From Pinus tabuliformis (taxonomy: Eukaryota > Streptophyta > Pinopsida > Pinales > Pinaceae), in NCBI GenBank assembly GCA_031772625.1, contig CM062804.1, positions 1,018,696,514-1,018,760,513 on the forward strand: a stretch of 64,000 nt of DNA, in the 5' to 3' direction. A program made the position numbers and the translations under genes. Below the pieces are notes generated by a model. The model was not told the DNA's origin, did not search any database, and saw only the letters and a program-made list of their open reading frames with translations. Below, in pieces: positions 45,700 through 59,441 of this stretch; positions within the stretch are counted from its first letter, which is position 1; each line of letters begins with the position of its first letter.

Positions 45700-48600
45700 T
45701 ATTTATCTCCTCTTTGCATTAATATTTTTCTAGAAAATAAAGAGTTTGATATAAATCAATTTCCAAATAGTTTCTATCAAGATAGAGAATCATTCATTGA
45801 TCATTCTTTTGTCATTGATAAAAAAAAGTGCTTATTATTCCTTCTTGTCTCGATGGATCATTTTGGAATGAAGTGAACTCTAGAGAATGTTATGAGGTAA
45901 TTTACGATAATTACTCTGACATTGAGAATGTTGATTTATCTCCTTCCCTATTAAATCCTTATGTTCCAAAACAAGCTATACTTGAAATTGAAGAGAAACT
46001 CAATACATAAATTGTTCCAATTGATTCTCATTTTCAAACATTTAATCATACTTGTGATTTCAGCATTCAAGAAACCATCCCAATCTATGATGATCAAGCT
46101 CTCATTCCTATTCATAGCCATGATCCTCTCTAATTCACAAGTTGGTGTTGGCAATCATTCTAAATTCATTATTCTGGTCAATTCTTGTGAAAAGGAAATT
46201 GTTTCAAGTCAGTCTCAATTGCGTTGTAACAATAGTGTAAATTATGATTTGGTTTCATTGTTGTTCCTTCACTGATTTTGTTTGATTTTAGATTTATTTT
46301 CTGTTTTCATTTTTCAATTTTTAGATATCTTATGTTAACATATTTAGTGGTTCAGTATTGAACACTTAATTGATGCATTGACTGAATGGGAAAATGAAGT
46401 TTCAAATCATAATCATGAACATTAAGAGTTATTACTCTTCCAATTTCAATTGATGTTCATCTCTTATCACTTGTCCCTTTTCTCTCGAAAGAAGTGCCAA
46501 CAAGAGAGTCTATTTTACCGTATGACCAACGATTTAATACAATTAATGATCTTCTATTGTATGCATATGACTTCCATCCATTTTTCATTGACCCATTTGA
46601 AAGACATTTGGAAAGTTTTCATACATAGAAGATTGTTAATAATTTAACATATGTACATAAAACTTACATGTAGGCCATTGTATCTAAAAGTTCATTTCCA
46701 CAATCTGGCTTGTTATCCCCTCTTTTAAACCTCTCCCAATCATTAATGGAAATTCATCCTGATTTCTATGATCCAATTGAAATTCAGCAGGAAACGACAT
46801 TTCAAGAGAAGGTGATTGTAAATAAGTTGTTTGTTGTAAATATGTTAGCAATTAGTGTATATACTATATTCAAATTTATTTTATTCATTTAACTATATTC
46901 TTGTTACTAATATTTAACCTGTACACACATGTAGGAGTATAATGAGAGAATGGTTACATTGGAAGTAAGAGTATACCTAGTCGTGTATATTTTCGTTTAG
47001 TTAGAATTAGGGATAGATTAATTTTGATTTATATTCCTTTTTTGTTTACATTTATTTCACTATTGCATATTCTTAATAAGAAAGTAATGGATCCAAGTTT
47101 TTCTTGTTATCCCCTTTCATTTTCTGGCAAAGTGGCTTATAACATATCAAAATTCTTATATAGTCAGATCATACACACTTGTGGAGTGCTTGATTGTCTT
47201 ATTTTTGTAAAACTTCATCACATTGTTAAAAAATGTTTTGTAATAAAATCACATATAAAGAAATTCAAAGGAATTGTTATGGCTTGGCAATTTTTGATTC
47301 ACAAGAATTTATAAAAAGCTCATTTTCACCACTCTTGTCCTCCAATGTAAATTTGAGGTGGATGCAATTTGAAAGTTCATTACTTAGCATTTTGGACTGA
47401 ATAAATAGATGAGATTTGAACATATGCAAATTTTGAGAAAATGCATGGGAAAACTTGAAGATTCATGAGGTAAACTTATAGTCAATATTATTCCAGGTAT
47501 GCATTAATAGGTTCATCTTCATCTATTGTTAGTTTTCTCTTTTTTCATAGTTTATTTATTATTTTTGTCTTGTTTCTTTTGCAGGTCTTCATTGGCTTGA
47601 TTTTGGAGACTTGAGATAAGAAAGCACCCAACCCTTTCTAATATGCAACATGTCTAGGGAAGCATTTTTTGTTTCATCATAATTTGGATATTCTTTAGTT
47701 TTTCTTCTATTCATCTTTTCCTTCCTTTGCACATTTAGCAATATGAGTCAATAAACATATTATGCCTCTCATTAATGCAACTTAAATAAAATGCTTAGGC
47801 TCTTCATTGTTCGTATTTTCTACAAACAGAGGAAAATTTGCACAAAACGCTTGCAGCAAATAATCTTATCCATGATTTTATCTATGACTATTCCAAATCT
47901 CACATTTTTTTGTTGAGTTAAAACCTTTTCCATTGTGCTCATTCATTTTACATACGTTTAAGTCACATTTATTCTTCCGAATTGATTCAAGGCCTCTATC
48001 TGGTAAAAATCGGAATCCCATTTTCTGTTGTTCACTTTCCAATATCGGATTCTTAGGTTTATGTTATATCAGAACCATTTCAAAATAATTTATGAGGCAT
48101 TTCTCTAGTATCTATGAGTCCTATTTGATTTATCTTCTCAAAATCCTTGATCTCAGAATCTCATAGAATTCATCATGAAATATTATCGTATCTGAGTTCT
48201 AATACTATATTTTTAGCCAATCTTAATTTTGAGCTTCCCTTTATTGGAACTCTCATTTAAAAAGATCTATAAGAAATATTTATTGAGACTTCAGATATCG
48301 AAAGTGGAAATCAATTAAACTTCCTAAAATAGTTTCTACCAAAAAACATTCAAATATCAAATAATAAAATGCCCATACGATATCGGAATGTGTAAATATC
48401 GTAAGTTTTATTTCATAATTCATCTGATATGTCGAGCCCCTCAAATGTCCGATATGTTAACTCCTTCGATCACATAATCTTATCGGACCTCGGAGTTCTT
48501 GTCACCTTGAGGCTCCTTTGAAAATGTTACAATATCTAAATATCTCTGATCTCCGGTGGTGTGAAAGACCTTTGATATAATGTAATGAAATATCTCGGAT

Positions 48601-51600
48601 GGCGCATAAAGACATTTGATCAAGCTTCGATGGTTTTCGTTAATAATGTAAAGGAGATATAATATGTAAACTTTGGACTTGAATTTTGAAATTTTATGAG
48701 AATCATGGAGTGAATATATAATTTGAAATATTAAGAGAATAATCATTGTTGCAAAAGCACATCATCATTCTCATTTCTGATTGATTTTATTTACTTCAGA
48801 TTTCTTATACTTGAAACATTTTTTTCTTTTATTTGACTGCTTATCTTAGTTCAAATTTAATAAAGATGATTTTGGGTCAATAAGATTTCAGAAAATTCAA
48901 CTTCTTCGTACTTTTAATTCTAATTAAAAGAAGAGGTTACTTTTATTGGAGTAAATGATATCTCTCAAGTATATCAAACAAAATTTTCCAATAGTAAGTT
49001 TCATATGCCCACTTTCATTCATTTTCATTTATTTACTTTTTCAGTTTTGTTTTAAATATTTTTCTAATATAAAACTCTATTTTGCAGCTCTTCATAAACT
49101 TTTTCACACCTCTACCAGATCATATTTCGAACTTAGTCTACTTGTTTTCTTTTGATTTTTGGAGCAGCAATAATGATTGTTCATAAAATCAGCTAAATTG
49201 GGGAATTTCATAACCTTTAGTCTATTTCTTAAGCATTTCTTTTATCAGAAAATGGTTAAGATGCTTTTATTCAAGTTTTTCTTTGAAACGAGAATATTTG
49301 CAGCATGTAGAGACTTCTCATTTAGCTTATTATTTGTCATCATTGTTATTCACCCTTTAGTTTCAGAAGCCTAATCGCTTATAACTCTTTAGGATAAAAT
49401 TTACGAGATTCTCAACAAAATATAAACGTTGACATGACTATCTTATTTTACTTCTTTTGTTGAGACATTTATATAAGAAGTCTTGTTGGGGTTGATCTTT
49501 TAAATTTGAGATTTATCTTTTAGCTTTCACTTTCTTCATTTTTACATTTTTGGATTTGTTGATTTATTTCACTTCAATTTGGAATTCTTTTGCTTTCATT
49601 TTGGCTTGATTTTGATGACTCCACCATGATTTATGTGGAAGGCCTTTTCTTCACCCAACATTATTTGGCATACATGGAAAATATTTATTGTGTCGACTTC
49701 AATGAATTCATTTATCATTAAAGGTATATATTTATGGAACCATAAATCCCTCTTGCTTTAAACTATTTTTCATGGAGGAACACACATCCTTTCTAAGTAA
49801 TATAGTTCACCTTTTCAAGGAAAGAACTAACCTGATTTTAACTCAATGGATCCCTCCCACCCCTCCACTTTATAAAACCTTTGATTGGTAGTCGCGGGGA
49901 AATATTTTTGGAGTTAACGTTATGAAAGTATTATATCCATTAACATAAGTCTCTATTACCTTCCGACCTCTTTCACTCAGGTATATCATAAACTAAAATC
50001 TCACAAATCTGCTTATCAAAAGGGTGATTAAAAGAGGAAGCATGGGAAATACAAGTAAACTCGTTGGGCTATGAACGCTCACTAGTGTTAGCACTCCTCA
50101 GTGTCCCAAGGTTGAAAAAGGAGATCGACGAAGGTAACCTCAAACCAATCTTTAGATCTGGTAGCTAGACCTACGAAATCATAGAAGGCTCTCTCAAGGA
50201 TCTCACAGCCAATGAAGTGACTGGAGAGGGAATCAGATGTTAGGCTAGATATTAAGATCAATGGTATTTGATTTTAGGCTTTGGTGGATGAAGGTCAAGG
50301 GTATAGGGACTAGGTTAGGGTTTCTAATGATCAATTGCAAAGATATAATGGGGCAAGGTAGGTAAGCTCAATGACAGAAGTAGGTTGTCATGGTGGTGTA
50401 GAGATGAAAAGGTAGAGGATTAGAATGAGCATGTAGCCATGAATTCACTCATCATAAGAAAGAACACTAGCATGAAAATCTCATCAAAATGGAGCATATA
50501 ACTTATGAATTTTGTTTAAACACCTAAGAGACGATCACAAGAAAGCATAGAGATGGTAGGAGATAGAAATATATATTCAATTTAATGATAAACAGAGAAA
50601 AGCATTGTCACTGAAGCATACCACAAGAATCCCAAGATAATAGTTGCAATTGTTTGTTGTATTACTGCAAGAAAGTGTACACTAGCTCCAAGCAATGATT
50701 CTCAAACATCCAACCCTATCTATGACTTAGATCAGGATACATATAGATAAAAAACCACTTTTCCCTCTCACGAGTCGAATCCATCAGGACCGGAATAGTT
50801 TACATCATTTTCTCTAACCAAACCTAAAACTAGGGAGGTTAAGAAACAAACTCTCCATTTAGCATTGACTAACTTTACTAGCATTAATGACCATCATAAT
50901 TACATCAAAATTACATTTACAAGCCCTATTACACTTAGTTACATCATGTAGAAACCAAAATTGACTAATTACATCATGGAAAGTCAAGTTTGACTAATAA
51001 AAACCAAAAAATGACATTGTTGATAGAAGCGCAGCGAATTTCCTCAGAAGCGTAGTGTGTCTAGCAGAAGTGCAACGTGGATTTTGTAGGTAAATTTGAG
51101 GGGGTTTTCTTGGTCTATTTTCTGATATGGAAATTGTTTATGGTAGCTTAGTGCGTCTACTTACCTCCAAAAGTGTTAAACCTACAAAAGTTCCTCTTCT
51201 AGGCCTCCAAAAAATCACTTTTCCCAAGACTGCTCTAGAAGCACAATGTGGGGTCTGAAACAGTGGCAGAAACTTGTTTTTGAGCATGTTTTTTTACTTT
51301 TCCTTCTAGAATGTGAACTGACATGGAAACCCAAGTACATATATGATTTTTACTCACCAAAATCTATCCAACCATGCAAGAAATTCATCATTTGGAGGTC
51401 CTGGGAATAAGCGCAAAGTGAGCTCGTTGTGCTTTTGTAAATCACAAAATACCCAAAATACCCAAAATTTCAAAATTTGACAAAAAATATTCACAATTGC
51501 TTGAAATTTGTTTCTATGAACCTTGGGGTATGGGTTAGACAATCAAGGATGCATCAGCAAGTATATCCAAGTTGTCTCTCTTCCTTAGCTTCATTAAGGT

Positions 51601-51797
51601 TTTCCTTAGCCTCTTTTTCATGTTTTTTACCCTAATGTGAGAAACCTTGTTTCTTATGCAGTAGTGCCTTACATGTGCCTCTGAAGATTGGTGTCCCTAT
51701 TAGCCTTTTTCAGAAGCATCTCCAAGTGTTCATTAACCCTGCTAAGCCAAAACTCCTTGTCTTTCTCAATCTCATCTACAATGGTGTCTTCAAAGTC
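45700..51797 (+). other. Internal non-coding region of the 22-kb element
   Basis: No protease, RT or integrase motif seen on either strand. Acidic gag-like coding persists weakly to about 46100 (for example ENVDLSPSLLNPYVPKQ). From 47990 to 48620 there is a cluster of ATATCGG/CGATAT words like those in the LTR. From 51030 the phrase AGAAGCGCAGCG and variants begin. Confidence 0.5.
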
Positions 51798-53058
51798 TTA
51801 CTGACCTAGTGGAGTAGATGGATCACTCCCTAGTGATTCCTTTCTTTTCAGTCCCCTGTTCTTTGGCCTCCTTGGCTTGATCTCAAGCTCCTTATCTTCA
51901 AGCTGCTCAACATCTATCACACTCTTACCTTTATCATAATCTTCCACCAAATCAACCCTAGGTTTAGAAAGCAAAAACTGATTTACCTTAAGTTGCATGT
52001 TCTCCTGTTGTAAGAATGCAATCATGAATTTGGCCTTTGCCAAGTCATTCTTTAGTTCTCTGATTTCTTCCTATTTCTTTTTTGATTATTTTCTCATGTA
52101 ACTTGTGCTCCTCATGCTCTTCCATATCATCCTCAAAGTGTGCCTACTCATCATCATGTAAAGGTGCATCATGTCGATGTTCTGAAGGAGCAAACACAAG
52201 CCTTTTCCCTCTACTGTAGGTTTTGGTCACTTCTGCCCTAGGTATCTTTGCCACTGATGCCCTAGGTGACTGTGCAACTGGTTTTCTTGAAGAGCCAACC
52301 TCTTGTGGCTTTGGTGATGGTGATAGTGTACCTTGGCTGCTAGGTTGACTAGTAGCAGGCAAAACTGAAGCTGATTGGATGAATGCCTCCCAAGGCATGT
52401 TGATATTTGAAAGATGATGAAGGACAATGACTTTGACCAAGCCATGGTCAAATAAGTTAAGTTGATGATCCTTCCCTTTACTCTGTACCTTCTTTGTCAT
52501 CTTGACAAGGCTTCTATACAAATAATGAGGCAAGTTTATAGGTTTGACTGTTGTGAAGTGCATTAGGAGCCTTATGTGGTACTGATAAAGTCTTGAAAAC
52601 ATTCATTCACATGTAAAGTATCTCATTATCATCTTCATTAATGTATAATACCTGTCAAGCAATCGTCTAAAGGGAAAAATTTGTTTTGGAGCATCCTTAT
52701 AATGTGGTTTTAGGAAAGCTTTATAGTTCTCAATATCTAAATCCATCCCTTTAAACCAGATTTCTCCATGATTTGGAATACATGTAGCTATGGCAATGGC
52801 ATCTAATGAAATGATGAAATCTACCCTAGAAATGCTATCCTTATCAATCCTGAAGCTGGTGGCAAAGAGCCTTGTCAATTTGACATTGGAGCCTACTTCT
52901 TGGATCTTCTCATAGAAACCTAGGCAGACCACATCTTGGAAAGATTTCTTAATGAAGGGTGAGGCCATGATTTCTTGGACCTGTGATGGCTCATACCTGG
53001 ACACTTGCCCACCCTTATTATACTTTTTCTTCTTAGTGTCATTGTTTCCAATTTCCAT
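51798..53058 (-). pseudogene. Antisense accessory ORF of the 22-kb element, unknown function
   Basis: Minus strand, ATG at 53058. One frame runs MEIGNNDTKKKKYNKGGQ, then a folded-looking domain (LGFYEKIQEVGSNVKLTRLF, SRVDFIISLDAIAIATCIP, GEIWFKGMD, IFPFRRLLDRYYTLMKMIMR), a TGA at 52605-52603, then continues FSRLYQYHIRLLMHFTTVKP and HYLYRSLVKMTKK to a Ser/Pro/Gln linker and a stop at 52144. After one more frameshift a Lys/Glu-rich tail ends at 51798. About 420 residues in all, three lesions. It resembles plant retroelement accessory proteins in style but I cannot name a family. The pattern G-F/L-Y ... I/L-P ... G-E resembles PMD only faintly. It is antisense and adjacent to the 3' LTR, like the PMD gene in the Tat element. 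Confidence 0.6.
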
Positions 53059-54640
53059 GGTTAAAACCCTAGCTAAGTGGGAAGGAAAGGGATAGGGTAT
53101 GACTGCAAAATAGGGGACAAGGGACTGTGGTGTTGAAGGAATGGAATGGAGGGGTTAGGGAGTGTGTAAATTTATGGGAAAATTTTAGGGGATAGGGATA
53201 GATGTTAGGGAGTGTAGGGAAGTGAGAATTCTTAAAAACAATGGGGGGAAGGTGTGAAAATGACAAAAACACAGTCCTAGCCTAGGAAATTGTCAATGGG
53301 GCAGCCTAGGCTAGGGTTTGTAGGGAAATGTAGGAGATGAAGGGGAATAGGTGAGGGAAGTGTTTTAGGGAAGTATGAAAGGTGTAGATGAGTGTAGGGG
53401 AGTAGGAAACTTAGGGTTTTACCACTGATTTGACACAAATTCACATGGAAATGAAAAACGCAGTGAAACCCTAAGAGAGGGAATTTCACTGAAATTTTTT
53501 GAGAAGATAGATGCAAGAGAACAGTGCCAACTAATACTTACTTGTCCAAGAGGTATTGAAAGCCCTAACTTGCTGAGATGAAACCTTGTGCATGGTTTCT
53601 TTGCCTCTAATTCGGAAATGCAGCAATTTATACCAGAAGCATAGCGTAGGAGGGTAATCTAGGATTTCAAGGAAGAATTTGGTTGCTCTGAAGGCTGGAA
53701 TGCAATTCGATGGTGGAGAGAGTTCTTATAAAAGTGAAATGAACAATTTGAATGCTTTGAATGGTATTTCATAAGCTGGAGGTCAATTTTTGTTTAAGTC
53801 ATGGAGGTGACATCATTGATATTTTTGAGAAATGTTGTGATGTCACTGCATCATGATCTTATTTGAAATGAAATATTACATTTACCTTTGTTCCTTTTGT
53901 TCCTAAGCTGCTAACTCCCTTTAATTATGACTCAAATGATGAACATGACTCCTTTTGCTTTAAATGAATGGAATTATGTTGACAAATGAAGTGGAAACCT
54001 AGACCACGACCTAAATGATGACCAATTAACAATGTCATGACCTAAGACACATGAATGAAGGCATGACCATGATGAGTGATGAAGACTATGAGTAGGTGGA
54101 GGGAGTAGCAATGACCTAGACACACCAACCAATGATCAAATTTTATTTGAAAAATCATTTTGAAACTATAAAATTTTGACCTAAGATCCTATCAACAATT
54201 TTGAAAGAGTACATTTGATCACTAGTGACAGACAGACTGATAGACACTAACAGGTGGCAGCGGGGCTAGGCTTTTATGGCATAAAAGACAACTTTGCTAG
54301 GGTACTATTTAGGCCTACTAGAAGCGAAGCGATGTGAGAGACCATTCCTAACAATGGATATATGATTTATCAAAAAACTCCCATCTGTACCTTCTTCTAT
54401 TTCTCATACGAGGTAATTTTAAAATAATTTTTTCCCAAATTTTGGAGTCATGAATTTTACTCAAGCCTGCTTTGAGTACTTATCTTTTCAAACTCATATT
54501 GCCTAATATATTTATATGGGACTCATGGAAATGTTTTACTGTTAGACGGTTTCGTAAAATTCATTATTTTTAATCTTTGACTAAATCAAAGTTCATTATC
54601 TTTAACCAGAGATAAATCGTTCTTCCCAGTGTGTTGCTAG
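53059..54640. other. Region between antisense ORF and 3' LTR
   Basis: Presumably holds the antisense ORF's promoter: on the minus strand CACTTTTATAAGAAC at about 53725-53739 is a TATA-like site. AGAAGCATAGCG (about 53636) and AGAAGCGAAGCG (about 54320) recur. G-rich sequence 53080-53420 lies just upstream of the ORF. No other gene seen. Confidence 0.4.
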
Positions 54641-57600
54641 TGTTGTAGTGAAAACTCTACACCCCCATTTTTGACTTATTTATTTCAAATAACGGTGACC
54701 ATTTCCATAATTTTTTGGCTAAATCACCTTTTTAATATTTTCTTTTGGTTAAGTTTTCTCCAATTTTGCCAATTTTTTCGTTTTCATTGGATTTCTATTT
54801 TGCTTCATTGAGTTCGACTTTTGCTAGCTTTCCATCAGTACTTGTTCCATCTCATTTGGTTACACGGTTTGCAAATGGTGTTCATCCGAAGTTTGATAAT
54901 TTTTACCACTTGGGTTTAAAAATGTACAAAATGTATATTATTTTAATTTTTGTAAATAAATTAATAATTCATTGTAGATATTAATTCTTAGTTAATTTTT
55001 ACTAATTATTTCATTTTTCACTAACGGTCCTACAAAACCATTGCATCCAAATTGTAGAACAATTAAAATTATGTGTTTTCTTGATCTCAGTAATTTATTC
55101 CAATTCCCAATTTTAAAAGAAATTACGAGACCTGAAATCTCAAAATCACAAAGTGGTTGTAGTTCATTTTGTCGGATCTTTAATATTTAGTGGTTGTAGT
55201 TCATTTTATCGGATCTTTAATATTTAGTGGTTGTAGTTTATAATTGATAGAACCCACTCCACGTGGACTCCACTTCACTCATTATATCAGAACCTTGACT
55301 TCCCTTAACTCCTTACCACCCTACCTCCTTATTTCTCTGATATTCTGATGTCACCCTCCTTATTCCTCCTTATCCCTCCTATTTCTCTACACCTTATAAC
55401 TCCCAAAACCTCACCACACTTAACTCCCCACTTTATATTGGAACCCTGACACTTTTTACATATCGGAAGTTTGTTTTTAAAATCCCTGATATCCAACTTC
55501 CTCCGATATATAAAAACTTAACAGCATAATGTTTCATTCCCAGACTCTCTCCATATCAGGCCCCGAGATATCGTAACAATTCATAACAATTGCATTGAGA
55601 ATTCCCGATATTTGAAAAAAAACGATGGCTCTTGTCCTCCGATGGCTTGGTCAAACTTATTGACATAGTTTTGTAATATATGAAAGTAATAACTTTTATA
55701 AGTTTCATAACACATTCAGTTTTGTAACACGTTGATGTAACTTCATTTTAATAAATAGTTTGATATTATTCTTACTTTAATTAAATTTTAAATTTAATTT
55801 TATAATTTAAATTTTGTATATAATTTAATTTATTTGTAAATTAACTAACATGTAATTAATTTAATTAATTGATATAATAAATAATTTAATATTAATTTGT
55901 ATATAATTAATTTAATAATTTTAATTAATTAATAATTAATTAACTTTAATTATATAGTTAATTAGATTTAGAATTTTTAATTAAAATGTCTAATTTTAGC
56001 TTAGGTAGTGAATTTTCCATAATTCTGACAAACTTAACACTTCAACTTTGGAAGCTCATAAGTTGAGTTTTATTTGGCCAAATGAGGCCTAGGATGGCTC
56101 GTTAGATAGATAAAATCATGGAGAATATTTATGAAATGGTTACATGACCAGATTCGGTCATTTAATGAGTCTAAAATTTAGCATAAAATCAAGCTTTGAA
56201 TTTGTAAACAAAATTAATTTTCTAAGTTTAATTTTTTGCACTTTCATTTGCTCATAGCCTCTGCTAAGTGCAGATCCATTCAACGATGTTCTCTTTGGAA
56301 AATAGGATCTTTACAAGGATTAATGAAAATATCAGATTTTCCTTTATTTATTTATTTATTTAATTGAGTTCTTATTGGAGAAAAATTATTTTCCAGATTT
56401 GGTATTTTTTATTTTAATTTGTGTTTTAATTAAATTTTGATTGGTTTTGGGGGGAGAATAGTTGAAGAGATGAGGAAGAGAATATTTCAATGAACGAAAC
56501 TGCTCCAGCAATAGAAAAAAAAAATAGACCATTGAAAATTGTTGGAGCATAATTATTCTTCAACAGCTCTCCTATTTGGAATTAATTTTTGTAATTATAA
56601 ATAGTAGTTTGTAGAATGGAGAAAGGACTTCTCTTCTCTGCAATTCTGGAATTCTTAACAACACTATTATAATAGGGATGTAGAGTTGTAGATGAGAGGA
56701 GAGTAAAATCTCATATCTGGGGGATAATTTTGGGAATTTTTTTTTGCATTATGGACTATGTTCGAGGAGCTGAGTTTGCACTATTGCAACTCGTTTTTTT
56801 TGCAGCAGAGTTCAAGCATTGTAAAGGATTGTTGGAGATTAGAGCTAGAGAAATAGTTTCAATAAATTGGTATTTAAAATACTATTGTTTTTATACTGAT
56901 TTCATTTTATAATGGCATAAATGTGTCATTTTCATTCATATTTGTGCACTATTGTCTATGTGAGTATTTTGCCTCAATTATCTGTTGTTATTTATCTCTG
57001 CTCTTGTGTGCTGAAATTTGATTTTTGAGTAATTATTTACTCAGAAATCAGCCTTTTAATTCTGATTTAACAAACAATAATATTTTTTGAACTATTTCCT
57101 TATATTATTGTTTAATCATTCGAGTTACTGATTTAATAATCATCCATTTTTTGTGAACTACTTCCTACATGATGTTGATTAATTATTTATGTTAATAGAT
57201 CTCTAAACAGAATGTGTTTTGGTATTCATAATATCAGTTAATTGAACTACTTTGTTAGCTTGATATTCATTATAAGCTATACTTATTTAAATCCCAGTGA
57301 TTTAATTACTTTTCTCTCAGTTGAGTTAGATGTAAATCTTCCTAATCAATATAGGCTTAGGATTTCTTTCCTTTTGTTTGTATTGTAGGATTAGTTTTCA
57401 TTTAGATTTAATTATTCATTTCTAGAAGTCCTCTTATCAAAGAGGAAGACTTTAGTTGTGGCTTGGTTGAGCCCTAGATCAGCTTAAAGATCACTTTCTT
57501 GTATGATCAGCAAGAAGAGTCGATATGATATCTCTTCTCTATTGGTAGCTAAAAGTCATACTTTAAGCCAGTAGAGATAGAGAGAAGGTAATTGGACCTA

Positions 57601-57707
57601 GTTTAATCAGTTGGAACCAACATTCCAAATGGAAAATGAGCTTCTTTAAGTTCCCGACCGGATGGTCTCCCTTATAATGTTGACGCATACATTTAAAGCC
57701 TACAACG
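54641..57707 (+). repeat. 3' LTR of the 22-kb element
   Basis: 3067 bp, TGTTGTAGTGAAAACTC to AGCCTACAACG (final A changed to G). TATAAATAG at about 56597. Contains a duplicated GTGGTTGTAGTTCATTTT(A/G)TCGGATCTTTAATATTTA unit (about 55153-55230). Confidence 0.9.
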
Positions 57708-57769
57708 CAGTGGTCAACTGAGAAAACCATGATTCCTAATGGATTTATCTTGGAAATTAACATTTTTCC

Positions 57770-57835
57770 ACAATATTAGGACTAATATAGCTCAAATTGG
57801 ATCCGAGGTCATTTAAAACTGAGAATGGATCTTTT
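57770..57835 (-). pseudogene. Chromovirus protease active-site region
   Basis: Minus strand reads LNDLGSNLSYISPNIVEKC, the D-x-G-S protease motif. It lies just upstream (in the minus-strand sense) of the insertion site of the 22-kb element and continues at 35754. Confidence 0.65.
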
Positions 57836-58195
57836 TTTACCATACATTCTATTTGAATGATCATTACTTCCAAGTTTGTATGTATATTATCCAATGTTGC
57901 ATACATTATGGGGATGTTCTAAGCCACATCATTCATAAACGATGTCTTATTTATGTTGTGCAGCTTTGAAACAAAATTTTGTAGCTTGCAAAAATCTCTG
58001 CTTAGGTGGCTTTCTCCTCACTCCCAACAATGATAGCCTCCTTTCATCTTATCATTCCCTTATTTTTGGAGCTCATTTTTGTTGATAGTGGAGTTTTGTT
58101 AATGGTCACTTTTGGTAGAGTTATTAAATGTTCCACCATTTCCTCTCATGCATGTCTTCTTCCAGTTTTATCAAGTCTTGGACTTATGCTTAGAT

Positions 58196-58505
58196 TTTTC
58201 ACAATAGTGCTTAGTCATCCAGATAATCTTCTATAGAGTCTTAGGATCAGTAAATTATATTATGTCTTGGTATTCTTATGGTAATCCACTGACATACCTC
58301 TCAATCTTAGTCTTCTCATCCTTAATGTAAGGTACATACCTTAGTAGCTTTTAGAAATATTCAGTAGTATATTCTTCAGGTGTCATTTTCCCCAGTTTGT
58401 GCTCATATAACTCCTTAGCTTTGTTGTCATAATATTTCTTAGTTAGTTACTTTTCTTCGAAGTACTTTTCAAATTTCCTCCAGATCAACTCCTCTCTGAT
58501 TCCTT
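58196..58505 (-). pseudogene. Chromovirus gag
   Basis: Minus strand: IREELIWRKFEKYFEEK, YYDNKAKELYEHKLGKMTPE, LRYVPYIKDEKTKIERYVSG, then FTDPKTL and KIIWMTKHY. This is the W..F...F / LRYVPYI-DE-KI-RF-GLP pattern of chromovirus gag. At least four Gln-type codons have become TAA/TAG, again C-to-T decay. Confidence 0.85.
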
Positions 58506-59429
58506 TAATGTTCTTGAGATCCTCCCACCATATATTAGCTTTTCCCTTTAAGTTGAATACAGTTATCATGCCTTCATGTTCTCAGTATAGTCATGCAGCT
58601 TGAAGTACCTATTTATTCACAAAATCCATGATTTTGCATCATCTATTTTATTTACCTCTCAATCAAATGTTGGGGGTTTTTCTTTTTTGAATTCTTCTTA
58701 CATGGGAGTCTTTCTACTCTTCCTTTGATGATGATATATGGTATCGACATTGACCGATGATTAGCTAGGAGTGCCTAATTCTCCTTCTGAAGAGCTAAGC
58801 AATTATGTTCCTCCTTATGCATGTCTTCTCCTCTTTCTTTATCAGTTACCTTTTTCTTTATTATCATTCCACTTGTGCTTGTATATTTTTGACAAGTTAT
58901 CCTTAGGCTTGTTCTTTTCCTAATGGCTAGTGCCAACTTCCTACTGTATTTATCTATGTATTATAGATAGGCTTTGCAATAGTATGGATATTACTTATGC
59001 TTGTTCTCTGACAATCTTTCCATTGTTTGCCTTGTGGCTTCTTATTTTAGCTCTTATACTTAAAAGAGTGTCTATTAGTGCAAGAGTGACCTCCTTTTCC
59101 ATATTCCCAAATGATTCTTCTCTGGGTCCTTGTTGGGTTATATTCATACCATGTTGTTCAGCTTTGTTGCTCATCATTTCATCTTACGGTGCCTAGATAC
59201 CTGTCAATCTGCGTTTACATACATACCAAAGTTAGCCAACAATAAAGAACATGCCTTTGACACAAACACTTATTCTCCTCGGTCTACATTAACCTTTAAC
59301 CATCACATATCAATTAGCATGTAATCATGTACAGTCAGGAATCCTACTAACAAATAAGAATATCATGCATGTCAATCAAGCATCCAGCATGTTCATGTGA
59401 TCCTCTTCAAGTCCAGTGTCTAAACCAAC

Positions 59430-59441
59430 ACTCTGACACCA
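59430..59441 (-). other. Chromovirus primer-binding site
   Basis: Minus strand TGGTGTCAGAGT, close to the Met primer TGGTATCAGAGC, three bases from the LTR end at 59445. Confidence 0.65.

Larger units (their letters stand above)
35760..57707 (+). mobile_element. 22-kb gag-only LTR retrotransposon with 3.1-kb LTRs
   Basis: Perfect 5-bp TSD CAGTG (35755-35759 and 57708-57712). LTRs 35760-38895 and 54641-57707. Inside are a gag gene (split by copia B), no recognisable protease, RT or integrase, and a long antisense ORF close to the 3' LTR. About 16.3 kb once copia B is removed. Large LTRs plus gag without pol fits the large non-autonomous (LARD-like) class that depends on a partner element. Confidence 0.88.

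Noticed and set aside
46300-47320. Short open frames rich in hydrophobic residues as an env-like gene
   Set aside because: Frames are short and AT-driven, with no signal peptide plus transmembrane layout.
58006-59324. Several + strand open frames as host genes
   Set aside because: They are antisense shadows of chromovirus gag, which is recognisable on the minus strand.
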